Source of the DNA: a virus
IMG/VR virus record: IMGVR_UViG_3300042453_000903
Location: 1 to 42,329 of that record
Direction: 5' to 3' (one strand)
DNA: 42,329 nucleotides
Below are positions 1-7,638 of this stretch, piece by piece. Numbering within the stretch: the first letter of the stretch is position 1; each line of letters opens with the position of its first letter. A program made the position numbers and the translations under genes. The notes below the pieces were generated by a model. That model saw only the letters and a list, made by a program, of their open reading frames with translations. It searched no databases and was not told the origin of the DNA.

Positions 1-78
1 GCATCTGTGGCCCCACCTGTTTCGGCTCATCCGTTCCTGTCGGCCCGCTCTCGTCATGGGAGAGCAGGTTGCGGGAGC
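1..78. repeat. Terminal direct repeat, left copy
   Basis: These 78 bases are identical to the last 78 bases of the window (42252-42329). The methyltransferase reading frame runs from the right end into the left end without interruption when the copies are merged. This is what a circular or circularly permuted molecule gives after assembly; a true 78-bp terminal repeat is possible but less likely, because the repeat falls inside a gene. Confidence 0.95.
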
Positions 79-754
79 GGCTGGCTACGGTTGGCTCGAC
101 GGAGTGCGAACTGACCTGGCGGGAGAAAGTTACGCCTGCCGGGGCGTCGATATCCCGGCTTGCTCCGTCGACGCGCCGCACATCCGCAGCCGCCTCTACT
201 GGGTCTCCGTGGCCGACGCCGACGCGGATGGACGCGGCGGGGTCGAGGCGGCACGGCTACATGAACGACGGCCGCCCGCGCGCCGCGACGAACCAGCGCC
301 GGGAAACGTTGACCGGGCACAGCGGCACGACGCTGACGGACGCGGCGCATCTGTCGATCTCGGAATGGCCCACCCCGACCGTGGCTTGGGCGAATGGCGG
401 CCAGACAAGCCGCAGCGGCGACCGGAAGGGCGAGATGCTGATCGGCGGGCTGGTGCGGTCGACATGGCCGACGCCGACGTCGCTGGCGAAGGGTACGAAC
501 GAGTACAACGGGGCGGGCAACAGCGCGGGGCTGGTAGCGATCCGCAAGCACGCGATGGCACCTTCTGGTCCGACGCAGTCTGGCTCACCGGGGCAGACGG
601 AAAAGCGCGGCGCGCTCAACCCGGCCTTCCCCTGCTGGCTCATGGGATACCCGGACGAGTGGGACGCCTGCGCGCCTACGGCAACGCGATCGTCCCGCAG
701 GTCGCGGCTGAAGTGATCCGCGCGTTTATGGACAGTTGCGGAGGTGATCGGTGA
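1..754 (+). CDS. DNA (cytosine-5-)-methyltransferase, C-terminal part (gene split by contig ends)
   Basis: This is the 3' part of a gene that begins with GTG at 41965 and crosses the contig junction; the joined product would be 346 aa. It transfers a methyl group from S-adenosylmethionine to cytosine C5 in DNA. Visible here are the motif VI equivalent GEQV (residues about 116-119 of the joined protein; many relatives have ENV) and a motif VIII-like APHIRSRLYWV. The C-terminal GNAIVPQVA near residue 323 is motif X. The middle (about residues 165-290) is rich in D, A, G and R and replaces a typical target-recognition domain. No restriction enzyme is recognised next to it, so it is probably an orphan that masks phage DNA or marks host sites. 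The stop overlaps the next start (GTGA). A second open frame over the same DNA also looks family-like; see findings. Confidence 0.9.
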   Translation, partial: HLWPHLFRLIRSCRPALVMGEQVAGAAGYGWLDGVRTDLAGESYACRGVDIPACSVDAPHIRSRLYWVSVADADADGRGGVEAARLHERRPPARRDEPAPGNVDRAQRHDADGRGASVDLGMAHPDRGLGEWRPDKPQRRPEGRDADRRAGAVDMADADVAGEGYERVQRGGQQRGAGSDPQARDGTFWSDAVWLTGADGKARRAQPGLPLLAHGIPGRVGRLRAYGNAIVPQVAAEVIRAFMDSCGGDR

Positions 755-1122
755 TCACCAGCGAAGCCACCTGGGCGCGCGCCGACATCCCGTGGCGCGA
801 GGATCACCTGCAGATGGCGGTCTCGACCGTCCTGCGCCGGCAAGGCATCGTGTTCGCTGCCGACCAGAACGAGGGCCGGCGCAGCCCGCGCGACGGCGCG
901 CGCCGCAAGGCGATGGGCATGACCGCGGGCGAGCCTGACCTGCGGATCTACCTGCCCGGCGGGCGCGTCCTGTTTGTCGAGCTCAAGACGAAGCGCGGAC
1001 GACTGTCCGACGCGCAGGAGTGGCGGCAGGAGCAGCTGCGCGCGCTGGGCCATCGCGTCGAGACGGTCTACGCGGCGACGCCGTCTGAGGCGGTCATCAA
1101 GGTTCTGGCGCTGCTGACCTAG
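751..1122 (+). CDS. VRR-NUC domain nuclease
   Basis: A 123-aa protein starting at GTG 751, inside the methyltransferase stop (GTGA) and preceded by GGAGG at 739-743. The sequence EPDLRIYLPGGRVLFVELKTK (a few residues longer than the core) gives the PD-(D/E)XK signature, with D63, E77 and K79, and length matches stand-alone phage VRR-NUC proteins. Such nucleases cut branched or Holliday-type DNA structures. Directly upstream of the packaging genes, a role in resolving concatemers before packaging, or in recombination, is plausible but inferred. Translational coupling to the methyltransferase suggests one transcript. The family call is firm; the substrate is not known. Confidence 0.85.
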   Translation: MITSEATWARADIPWREDHLQMAVSTVLRRQGIVFAADQNEGRRSPRDGARRKAMGMTAGEPDLRIYLPGGRVLFVELKTKRGRLSDAQEWRQEQLRALGHRVETVYAATPSEAVIKVLALLT

Positions 1123-1160
1123 CCAGGTTCCCGCCGTTGCCCGGCGTTGCTATTTTGTCA
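1123..1160 (+). promoter_or_regulatory. Bipartite repeated element, copy 1 (candidate late promoter)
   Basis: CCAGGTTCCC at 1123-1132 begins right after the nuclease stop. Exactly 18 bases later comes TATTTTGTCA (1151-1160). The same two blocks with the same spacing occur at 4891 and 22516, each time just after a stop codon and before the next gene. Taking TATTTT as a -10 hexamer puts CCAGGTTCCC over the -35 position, which suggests a promoter needing a phage activator or a non-standard sigma. It would drive the packaging genes. Confidence 0.5.
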
Positions 1161-1186
1161 CGCACGCGAACCTGCGAGGTGACGAG

Positions 1187-1234
1187 ATGGGCAAGAAGGG
1201 CGGCAGCAAGAAGGGCGGCCGGCGAGGCTACTGA
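1187..1234 (+). CDS. Very short basic peptide (15 aa)
   Basis: The ORF reads MGKKGGSKKGGRRGY. It is preceded by GAGG (about 1177-1180, GCGAGGTGACGAG before the ATG) and its stop overlaps the next start as TGATG at 1232-1236. Nearly half of its residues are K or R and most of the rest are glycine. It may be a real DNA- or RNA-binding micropeptide, or a leader ORF that couples translation to the next gene. No known family is recognised. The coupling and ribosome binding site are the only support. Confidence 0.4.
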   Translation: MGKKGGSKKGGRRGY

Positions 1235-1497
1235 TGGCGGCGACGCGCAAGCGTGGCCGGCCGGCCGGTACGGCGGGCGCGAAGACGGTGTCGCTGAAGG
1301 CCGCGATCATGGCGGCGTTCAGTCGCGCCGGCGGCGCGTCCTACCTCGAGCGGCTCGCGCGCAATGACCCGCGCAGCTTCGTCACCCTGCTGTCGAAGCT
1401 GGTGCCTGCCGAGGTCAAGTCAGAGGTCGAGCACAAGGGCTCGGTGACGATCTCCGTCGTCACGGGGATCGACCGCGCGCCGGGTGATCCGACGTGA
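1234..1497 (+). CDS. Candidate small terminase subunit
   Basis: An 87-aa protein with a basic N-terminus (RKRGRPAGTAG) followed by a helical segment, GGASYLERLARNDPRSFVTLLSKLVPAEV. This resembles the core of short proteins encoded directly before large terminases in podovirus-like genomes. The end carries GSVTISVVTGI. It starts at ATG 1234 overlapping the micropeptide stop, and its stop overlaps the terminase start (GTGA, 1494-1497). A small terminase would recognise the packaging site and deliver DNA to the large subunit. Position and the family-like core support that role, but the protein is shorter than most small terminases, so the call is tentative. Confidence 0.5.
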   Translation: MAATRKRGRPAGTAGAKTVSLKAAIMAAFSRAGGASYLERLARNDPRSFVTLLSKLVPAEVKSEVEHKGSVTISVVTGIDRAPGDPT

Positions 1498-2792
1498 ACG
1501 TGGCCGCGCATACCGGCTACCAGCCGCACGTCCACCAGGTCGCGATCCACCGCGCGATGAAGCGGTTCAGCGTGCTTGTCTGCCATCGCCGGTTCGGCAA
1601 GACGGTGCTGGCGATCAACTCGCTGATCGACGCAGCGCTGCGCTGCACGCGCCCCAATGGGCGCTTTGGCTACGTCGCGCCCTACCTCAAGCAGGCCAAG
1701 GCGATCGCGTGGCTCTACGTCCTGCAGTACGGCATGAGCGTGCCGGGCGCGCGCAAGTCCGACGGCGAGCTCTGGGTCGAGTTTCCCAACGGAGCGCGCG
1801 TCACGCTCTACGGCGCCGACAACGCCGAGGGACTGCGCGGCCTCTACCTCGACGGCGTCGTCCTCGACGAGGTCGCCGACATGCGGCCCAATGTCTGGGG
1901 CGAGATCGTCCGGCCGGCGCTCGCCGACCGCAAGGGCTGGTGCCTGTTCATCGGCACGCCCAAGGGGCTCAACCTCTTCCACGAGCTCTACACTCAGGCG
2001 CAGTCGGACCCCTCCTGGTACGCAGGCCTGTACCGCGCCGACGAGACGCGCCTGCCCTGGCTCGACGACGAGGAGCTCGAGCTCGCGCGGGCCTCGCAGT
2101 CCGAAGCTCAGTACCGGCAGGAGTGGCTCTGCGACTTCGCCGCCGCGACCGACAACACGCTGATCACGATCGACATGGTGTCGGACGCCACGCGCCGGAC
2201 GATCCATCCGGCCGAGGTCGCCGGCGCGCCGCTGATCATGGGCGTCGACGTGGCGCGCTACGGCGACGACCGCAGCGTGATCGTCCAGCGCCAAGGGCTG
2301 ATCGCGCACGAGCCCGAGGTCTTTCGCGGCGTCGACAACATGACGCTGGCCGCGCACGTCGCCGACCGGATCGCGCGTTACAAGCCCGACGCAGTCTTCG
2401 TCGACGCGGGCCGCGGCGAGGGCGTGATCGACCGCCTGCGCCAGCTGGGACATGCGCCGGTCGAGGTGAACTTCGGCGGCTCGCCGCTGTCGGCGCGCTA
2501 CGCGAACAAGCGCGCGGAGATGTGGGACGCGATGGCCGAGTGGCTGCGCGCGGGCGCGATGCTGCCGGCGCACGCCGAACTCAAGGCCGACCTGTGCGTG
2601 CCAACCTACCGCATGAACCGAGCCGATCGCTTCGAGCTCGAGAGCAAGGACGACATCAAGAAGCGCGGGCAGAAGTCGCCGGACCTGGCCGACGCGCTCG
2701 CGCTCACTTTCGCGATGCCCGTCGCGCCGCGCGCGGCGTTCGGCCAGCGCGCCTCGCACACGATGGTCTCGGACTATGACCCGTTCACCTGA
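1494..2792 (+). CDS. terL: Terminase large subunit (packaging ATPase and nuclease)
   Basis: A 432-aa packaging motor from GTG 1494. The N-terminal ATPase has a Walker A variant HRRFGKT (31-37), Walker B VVLDEV with D125 and E126, and a coupling motif IGTPKG near 153-158. The C-terminal RNase H-like nuclease has acidic residues in GVDVARYGDD (D252), VFVDAGRGEG (D304) and SPDLADALAL (D397, D400). The length is typical. It translocates DNA into the prohead through the portal encoded downstream and cuts concatemers. Whether it cuts by headful or at a cos site cannot be told; the permuted assembly is compatible with headful packaging. Confidence 0.95.
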   Translation: MNVAAHTGYQPHVHQVAIHRAMKRFSVLVCHRRFGKTVLAINSLIDAALRCTRPNGRFGYVAPYLKQAKAIAWLYVLQYGMSVPGARKSDGELWVEFPNGARVTLYGADNAEGLRGLYLDGVVLDEVADMRPNVWGEIVRPALADRKGWCLFIGTPKGLNLFHELYTQAQSDPSWYAGLYRADETRLPWLDDEELELARASQSEAQYRQEWLCDFAAATDNTLITIDMVSDATRRTIHPAEVAGAPLIMGVDVARYGDDRSVIVQRQGLIAHEPEVFRGVDNMTLAAHVADRIARYKPDAVFVDAGRGEGVIDRLRQLGHAPVEVNFGGSPLSARYANKRAEMWDAMAEWLRAGAMLPAHAELKADLCVPTYRMNRADRFELESKDDIKKRGQKSPDLADALALTFAMPVAPRAAFGQRASHTMVSDYDPFT

Positions 2793-2958
2793 GCACGACT
2801 GGCAGCCGCCGCCGGCCGGGCAGGGGACGCTCGCCGTCTGCGCCAAGTGCGGCGCTCGCCGGCGCCCGCCGGCGACTGCCGAGCCCTGCGACTACGCCCG
2901 CGCGCTGCATCCCGCGCCGGCGCGAGCGACCGAGTACGACCCTCACGAGGAGCGATGA
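2776..2958 (+). CDS. Small hypothetical protein with a CxxC motif
   Basis: A 60-aa ORF that overlaps the terminase 3' end by 17 bases and whose stop overlaps the next start (ATGA at 2955). VCAKCGARRRPP followed by PCDYARAL gives three cysteines, which could form a small zinc site. The N-terminus is proline-rich. Its tight overlap on both sides argues for translation. No function is recognised; it could assist packaging or head assembly given its neighbours. Confidence 0.55.
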   Translation: MTRSPEHDWQPPPAGQGTLAVCAKCGARRRPPATAEPCDYARALHPAPARATEYDPHEER

Positions 2959-3182
2959 CCATGTGCATGTCGAGCCCCAAGGTGCCGGCGCCGCCGCCGC
3001 CCCCGCCGCCGCCGCCCGAGCTCCCGAAGGAGATGGACGTCGCAGCGCGGACCGCGCGCTCGAACGAGCGCCAGCGCGCCGCGCTGGCCGCCGGCCGGGC
3101 GTCGACGATCCTGACCGGGCCGCTCGGCGCGAGCGACACGGCGGCGACGACCGCCGCCGGCAAGACGCTCCTGGGGCAGTGA
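2955..3182 (+). CDS. Small virion-region protein with a polyproline run
   Basis: A 75-aa protein from ATG 2955 (ATGA overlap with the upstream stop). An ATG at 2961 is an alternative start that would give MCMSSPK. It carries nine consecutive prolines near residues 13-21, then a helical segment and a C-terminal RASTILTGPLG...KTLLGQ. The RGRASTILT...KTLLG ending is familiar from short proteins beside portal genes in many podovirus-like phages. Its role is unknown; a head or connector accessory is plausible. The proline run may need EF-P for efficient translation. Confidence 0.7.
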   Translation: MTMCMSSPKVPAPPPPPPPPPELPKEMDVAARTARSNERQRAALAAGRASTILTGPLGASDTAATTAAGKTLLGQ

Positions 3183-3183
3183 C

Positions 3184-4890
3184 ATGAACCGGCGCGAGCA
3201 TTTCGAGCGACGGAAGGCGGCGCTCGTCAACGAGCGCGCGTCGTTCATCACGCACTACCGCGAGCTGTCAGACTGGATCAGCCCGCGCCGCGGGCGGTTC
3301 TTCGTGCAGGACCGCAACAAGGGCGACAAGCGCAACGCGCGGATCATCAACTCGTCGGCGACGATGGCGCTGCGCACGCTGTCGAGCGGCATGATGGCGG
3401 GCATCACCTCGCCGGCCCGACCGTGGTTCCGGCTCGCGACGCCCGACCGGGACATGATGGAGTTTGGCCCGGTCAAGATGTGGCTGGCCGCGGTCGAGAC
3501 GCGCATGCGCGAGGTGTTCGCGGGCTCGAACATCTACAACCAGCTGGCCGTGCTCTACCGCGAGCTCGGGCTGTTCGGCACCGGGTGCATGACCGTCCTC
3601 GAGGATTTCGACGACGTCATCCGCATCTACAACCACACGGCCGGCAGCTACATGATCGGCCAGTCGTCGCGCCTCCAGGTCGACACGCTCTATCGCGAGT
3701 TCGACATGACCGTCGGCCAGGTCGTGTCGCAGTTCGTGTTCGGGGGCCAGCGCAACGCGAAGCCGGACTGGAGCGTCGCGTCGCCGTCGATCAAGAACCT
3801 GTGGGACCGCGGCAGCGTCGACAGCTGGGTGACGGTCGTGCATGCGATCGAGCCCAACGACGAGCGCGACCTGGGCATGAAGGACGCGCGCAACAAGCCC
3901 TATCGCTCGGTCTATTACGAGATCGGCGCCACGGGCGACACGATGCTGCGCCAGTCGGGCTTCGACGAGTTCCCGGCGATGGCCCCGCGCTGGGACGTGA
4001 CCGGCGAGGACATCTACGGCACCGACTGCCCAGGCATGACGGCGCTGGGCGACGTCAAGGCGCTGCAGATCGAGGAGAAGCGCAAGGCTCAGGCGATCGA
4101 CAAAATGTCGAACCCGCCGCTCTCCGGGCCGGCGACGCTGCGCAACGTGCCGGTGTCGAGCCTGCCCGGCGGGCTCACGATCTACGACCAGGGCGAGCGG
4201 CAGGCGCTGGCGCCGGTATACCAGGTCGATCCGCGCATCCAGGAGCTCATGCTCGACATCCAGCGCACCGAGCAGCGGATCGAGCGGGCCTTCTACGCCG
4301 ATTTGTTCTTGATGCTCTCGATGTCCGATCGGCGGCAGATCACGGCGCGCGAAGTCGAGGAGCGCCACGAGGAAAAGCTCTTGATGCTTGGGCCGGTCCT
4401 CGAGCGCTTGCACAACGAGCTCCTCGACCCGCTGATCGACCGGACCTTCGCCGTCATGCTGCGCGCGTCGACCGACGGCAACGGGCGCTGGCTTGATCGC
4501 GCGGTGATCCCCGAGCCGCCGCAGGAACTGCGCGGCGTCGACCTCAAGGTCGAATACATCTCGATCCTGGCGCAGGCGCAGAAGGCGGTCGGCACGGTCG
4601 GGATCGAGCGCATCGCCGGCTTCGTCGGTGGCATCGCGGCGCTCAACCCCGAGGTCGTCGACAAGCTCGACCTCGACCAGATGGTCGACGACTACGGCGA
4701 GCTCACGGGCGTCAGCCCCAAGCTGGTGCGGCCCGACGACGACGTCGTCGCGCGCCGCGCGCAGCGCGCCAAGCAGGTGGCCGCGCAGCAGGCGATCGCG
4801 CAGGCGCAGCCGATGGCAGAGACCGCGAAGACGCTGGCCGAGGCCAAGCCGGACGGCGAGGACATGCTGTCCCGGCTGACCGGTCTGTGA
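3184..4890 (+). CDS. Portal (head-to-tail connector) protein
   Basis: A 568-aa protein starting two bases after the previous stop. The N-terminal region, with HYRELSDWISPRRGRFF, then NSSATMALRTLSSGMMAGITSPARPWFRL, is characteristic of the podovirus head-to-tail connecting protein family. The size fits (usually 500-580 aa). Twelve subunits should form the ring through which DNA passes, on which the terminase docks and on which the tail is built. The C-terminus is helical and alanine/glutamine-rich (about 515-560), as expected for the barrel end. Confidence 0.93.
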   Translation: MNRREHFERRKAALVNERASFITHYRELSDWISPRRGRFFVQDRNKGDKRNARIINSSATMALRTLSSGMMAGITSPARPWFRLATPDRDMMEFGPVKMWLAAVETRMREVFAGSNIYNQLAVLYRELGLFGTGCMTVLEDFDDVIRIYNHTAGSYMIGQSSRLQVDTLYREFDMTVGQVVSQFVFGGQRNAKPDWSVASPSIKNLWDRGSVDSWVTVVHAIEPNDERDLGMKDARNKPYRSVYYEIGATGDTMLRQSGFDEFPAMAPRWDVTGEDIYGTDCPGMTALGDVKALQIEEKRKAQAIDKMSNPPLSGPATLRNVPVSSLPGGLTIYDQGERQALAPVYQVDPRIQELMLDIQRTEQRIERAFYADLFLMLSMSDRRQITAREVEERHEEKLLMLGPVLERLHNELLDPLIDRTFAVMLRASTDGNGRWLDRAVIPEPPQELRGVDLKVEYISILAQAQKAVGTVGIERIAGFVGGIAALNPEVVDKLDLDQMVDDYGELTGVSPKLVRPDDDVVARRAQRAKQVAAQQAIAQAQPMAETAKTLAEAKPDGEDMLSRLTGL

Positions 4891-4928
4891 CCAGGTTCCC
4901 TTGTGATTTCGTCAATGGGAGAATGACA
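4891..4928 (+). promoter_or_regulatory. Bipartite repeated element, copy 2
   Basis: CCAGGTTCCC (4891-4900) directly follows the portal stop codon; 18 bases later is GAGAATGACA (4919-4928), 8 of 10 identical to the block at 22544. If this is a promoter, transcription would start only a few bases before the ATG at 4934 and would lose the GGGAG ribosome binding site at 4917-4921. This copy may therefore act in another way, such as a protein-binding or processing site, or give leaderless mRNA. Confidence 0.45.
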
Positions 4929-4933
4929 GCGAG

Positions 4934-5266
4934 ATGGTCGAACGGGTGGCAGACGAGAAGCCCTACGACGCGGGCGATGTCGAAGCCGTCCAGTCGGCGC
5001 GCAGGCGGGCCAAGGTGGCCCGCGACAGCGAGCTCGGCGAGCTCCGCGTGCTGCTGGGAACGGAAGGCGGTCGCAACGTCCTGTGGCGGATCCTCAGTCG
5101 GTGCGGGATCTACGCGCCGAGCCACACGGGCGACGGCGAGACGGCGTGGCGCGAGGGCAAGCGCGCGATCGGACTGTGGCTCCTGGCCGAGATCCAGGCG
5201 GCCGATCGACGTGGCTACCTCACGATGATGGACGAAGCGTTGACAAAGGAGCAACCCGGTGGCTGA
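4934..5266 (+). CDS. Bbp19-like phage protein
   Basis: A 110-aa protein. The pattern AKVARDSELGELRVLLGTEGGRNVLWRILSRCGIY followed by GKRAIGLWLLAEIQAADRRGYLTMM matches the Bbp19 family named after Bordetella phage BPP-1 as I remember it. These short helical proteins lie between portal and scaffold/capsid genes; their role in the head is not settled. GGGAG at 4917-4921 is the likely ribosome binding site. It overlaps the next gene by 8 bases, so the two are probably translated together. Confidence 0.75.
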   Translation: MVERVADEKPYDAGDVEAVQSARRRAKVARDSELGELRVLLGTEGGRNVLWRILSRCGIYAPSHTGDGETAWREGKRAIGLWLLAEIQAADRRGYLTMMDEALTKEQPGG

Positions 5267-5912
5267 CGAAACGACGACCAGCACCGCACCGAATTCCGAG
5301 ATCCCGGCCGGGCAGGCCGCGGATGCCGCGACGACCGCGCCTGCGGCCGCAGCGGCGAAGCCTGCAGACGACCAGTCGCAGGCGGATGGCACCGTGCTGA
5401 CGGCCAAGGACGGCGACAAGGCCGACAAGGCGTCCGACGCGGTGCCCGACACCTACGCGGAGTGGAAGCTCCCCGAGGGCGTCGTGCTCGACCAGGCCAT
5501 CGTCGAGAAGGCGACCCCGATCTTCAAGGAGCTCGGGCTGTCGCAGGACAAGGCGCAGAAGCTGGTCGACCTGTTCGCCGACGCACGCCGGCAAGCCGCC
5601 GAGCAGCAGACCGCGGTCTGGACCGAGACGCAGCAGAAGTGGGTGAACGAAGCGAAGGCCGACAAGGAGTTCGGCGGCGAGAAGTTCGACGAGAACGTCG
5701 CCGTCGCGCGCAAGGCCATCGACCGTTTCGGCTCGCCCGAGCTCAAGGCCGCTCTCGCGGCGACGGGTGCCGGGAACCATCCCGAGTTCATCCGCTTCGC
5801 CATGAAGGTCGGCCGCGCGATTTCCGAGGACAGCACGATGGTCAGCGGCGGTTCCGCCGCGGGCAAGCGCGATGCCGCGGAAATTCTCTTCGGTTCCACG
5901 ATGACAAAATGA
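5259..5912 (+). CDS. Candidate capsid scaffolding protein
   Basis: A 217-aa acidic protein from GTG 5259. The first 65 residues are low-complexity (A, T, D, K, P). The middle, from WKLPEGVVLD to about residue 140, is helical and charged, including FKELGLSQDKAQKLVDLFADARRQAAEQQ. Position immediately before the major capsid gene, composition and coiled-coil-like helices are typical of scaffold or head-morphogenesis proteins in BPP-1-like and related phages. No protease motif is visible. Scaffold is an inference from context and composition. Confidence 0.65.
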   Translation: MADETTTSTAPNSEIPAGQAADAATTAPAAAAAKPADDQSQADGTVLTAKDGDKADKASDAVPDTYAEWKLPEGVVLDQAIVEKATPIFKELGLSQDKAQKLVDLFADARRQAAEQQTAVWTETQQKWVNEAKADKEFGGEKFDENVAVARKAIDRFGSPELKAALAATGAGNHPEFIRFAMKVGRAISEDSTMVSGGSAAGKRDAAEILFGSTMTK

Positions 5913-5929
5913 CAACGGAGGCTTGACCA

Positions 5930-6928
5930 ATGGCTACCCTGAGCGTGACGAACCCCACCCTGCTCGACCTGGCGAAGGCCAGCGACCCCGACGGCAAGAT
6001 CGCCGCGGTCGTCGAGATCCTCAACGAGACCAACGAGATCCTGGCGGACATGTCCTGGATGGAGGGCAACCTTCCAACCGGGCATAAGACGTCGATCCGC
6101 ACCGGTCTGCCGGCCCCGACCTGGCGCAAGCTCTACGGCGGTGTCGCCCCGAACAAGGGCACGACCGCGCAGGTCACCGACACCTGCGGCATGCTCGAGG
6201 CCTACGCCGAGATCGACAAGGCGCTGGCTGACCTCAACGGCAACACCGCCGCGTTCCGGCTGCTCGAGGATCGCGCGCACGTCGAGGGCATGAACCAGGA
6301 GATCGCCGACACGCTGTTCTACGGCAACGAGGGCACCGAGCCCGAGGCCTTCACCGGTCTCGCTCCGCGGTTCAATTCCTCGACGGCCGCGAACGGCGAG
6401 AACGTGATCAAGGCCGACGGCTCGGGCACCGACAATGCGTCGATCTGGCTGATCTGCTGGGGCCCGAACACCTGCCACGGCATCGTGCCCAAGGGCTCGA
6501 AGGCCGGCATCCAGGTGAACGACAAGGGTCTCGTGACGATCGAGAACGCCGACGGCTCGGGCGGCCGCATGGAGGCCTACCGCACGCACTACCGCTGGGA
6601 CGCCGGGCTGACCGTGCGCGACTGGCGCTACGTCGTGCGCATCTGCAACATCGACAAGTCGAACCTCACGAAGGACGCGACGTCCGGCGCGGACCTGCCC
6701 GACCTCATGTACCAGGCGATGACCCGCCTGCCGTCCATGTCGCTGGGCCGCTGCGCCTTCTACCTGTCGCGCAACACGCTCTCGTTCCTGCGCCGGCAGA
6801 TCAGCGCCAAGGTGAAGGACAGCACGCTCACCCAGGAGAACGTGGGTGGGACGTGGGTCGAGCGCTTCCAGGGCATCCCGCTCCGTCGCGTCGACGCGCT
6901 CGCCGCCGACGAGGCGCTGGTGTCGTAA
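5930..6928 (+). CDS. Major capsid protein (BPP-1 Bbp17-like)
   Basis: A 332-aa protein with a clear GGAGG ribosome binding site at about 5916-5921. The N-terminus LTVTNPTLLDLAK-like (here LSVTNPTLLDLAKASDPDGKI) followed by VVEILNETNEILADMSWMEGN and TGHKTSIRTGLPAPTWRKL is characteristic of the HK97-fold capsid proteins of BPP-1-type podoviruses. The length fits. It forms the icosahedral shell on the scaffold from the previous gene and is stabilised by the cement protein from the next. Confidence 0.9.
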   Translation: MATLSVTNPTLLDLAKASDPDGKIAAVVEILNETNEILADMSWMEGNLPTGHKTSIRTGLPAPTWRKLYGGVAPNKGTTAQVTDTCGMLEAYAEIDKALADLNGNTAAFRLLEDRAHVEGMNQEIADTLFYGNEGTEPEAFTGLAPRFNSSTAANGENVIKADGSGTDNASIWLICWGPNTCHGIVPKGSKAGIQVNDKGLVTIENADGSGGRMEAYRTHYRWDAGLTVRDWRYVVRICNIDKSNLTKDATSGADLPDLMYQAMTRLPSMSLGRCAFYLSRNTLSFLRRQISAKVKDSTLTQENVGGTWVERFQGIPLRRVDALAADEALVS

Positions 6929-6955
6929 CGGTCAGCTGAGAAAGGAACCAGGACC

Positions 6956-7399
6956 ATGATCCTCGACGAACGCACCGAGTTTGCCGACGCCACGGCGCTC
7001 GGCACCGCCGGCACCGGCCGCCAGCTGGTCGGAGACGTCATCGACACGGGTGGCGACGGCGTCAACTACATCGACAACCTCTGGCTCGAGATCCAGGTGG
7101 ACACGTCGGTGACGTCCGCGGGCGCCGCGACCGTCTCGTTCGAGCTCGTCTCGGACGCGGCCGCCGCGATCGCCACGGACGGCAGCGCGTCGCTGCACTT
7201 CAAGTCGGCCGACATCGGGAAGGCGACGCTCGTCGCCGGCTACGAGGCGGTCTGCGTGCAGCTGCCCAAGGGCGTCTACGAGCGCTACCTGGGCATCATC
7301 GCCAACGTCGGCACCGCGGCGCTCACGGCCGGGAAGATCAACGCCTTCCTGACGCCGAACCCGTCCGCGATCCGCGCCTTCCCCGACGCGACCAACTGA
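6956..7399 (+). CDS. Capsid cement protein (Bbp16-like)
   Basis: A 147-aa protein with an AAAGGA ribosome binding site just before its start. It opens MILDERTEFADATAL and is then mostly predicted beta strand (TAGAATVSFELVSD-type segments, with YLGIIANVGTAALTAGKINAFL near the end). This matches the Bbp16 cement protein family of BPP-1, which trims the capsid surface as a jellyroll. Its place directly after the capsid gene supports the role. Confidence rests on motif memory plus gene order. Confidence 0.8.
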   Translation: MILDERTEFADATALGTAGTGRQLVGDVIDTGGDGVNYIDNLWLEIQVDTSVTSAGAATVSFELVSDAAAAIATDGSASLHFKSADIGKATLVAGYEAVCVQLPKGVYERYLGIIANVGTAALTAGKINAFLTPNPSAIRAFPDATN

Positions 7400-7410
7400 G
7401 CAGCTGAGCC

Positions 7411-7590
7411 ATGAAGGTGAAGCTGCGCCAGGTCTGGTTCTCGCCCGAGGGCGGCCGCTTGCGGCCGAACAAGGTCCACGAGGTGCCGGACGCATGGGCG
7501 AAGCAACTGCCGCGCACGGCCGAGGTGGTGGAGCCCCCGCGGGCTCCGCTGCCCCAGCCGGCGCCGGCGGTGCAGGCGAAGAAGCAGTGA
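7411..7590 (+). CDS. Small hypothetical protein closing the capsid operon
   Basis: A 59-aa protein starting 11 bases after the cement gene stop. It is basic at the N-terminus (MKVKLRQVWFSPEGGRLRPNKVHEVPD) and proline/alanine-rich at the C-terminus. A short opening of this type (a beta strand, then a proline-bounded motif ending in a C-terminal tail) is common in small head-region proteins, but I cannot name a family. A strong terminator follows three bases after the stop, so it is the last gene of the head transcript. Confidence 0.6.
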   Translation: MKVKLRQVWFSPEGGRLRPNKVHEVPDAWAKQLPRTAEVVEPPRAPLPQPAPAVQAKKQ

Positions 7591-7592
7591 CT

Positions 7593-7621
7593 GGGCGGCG
7601 GCTTCGGCCGCCGCCCATTTT
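7593..7621 (+). terminator. Rho-independent terminator with a UUCG loop
   Basis: A perfect 10-bp G+C-only stem (GGGCGGCGGC, 7593-7602, with its complement at 7607-7616) closed by the very stable TTCG loop. It is followed by ATTTT (7617-7621). It separates the capsid operon from the tail operon. Confidence 0.9.
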
Positions 7622-7638
7622 CTGGAGCGTGAACCGCG

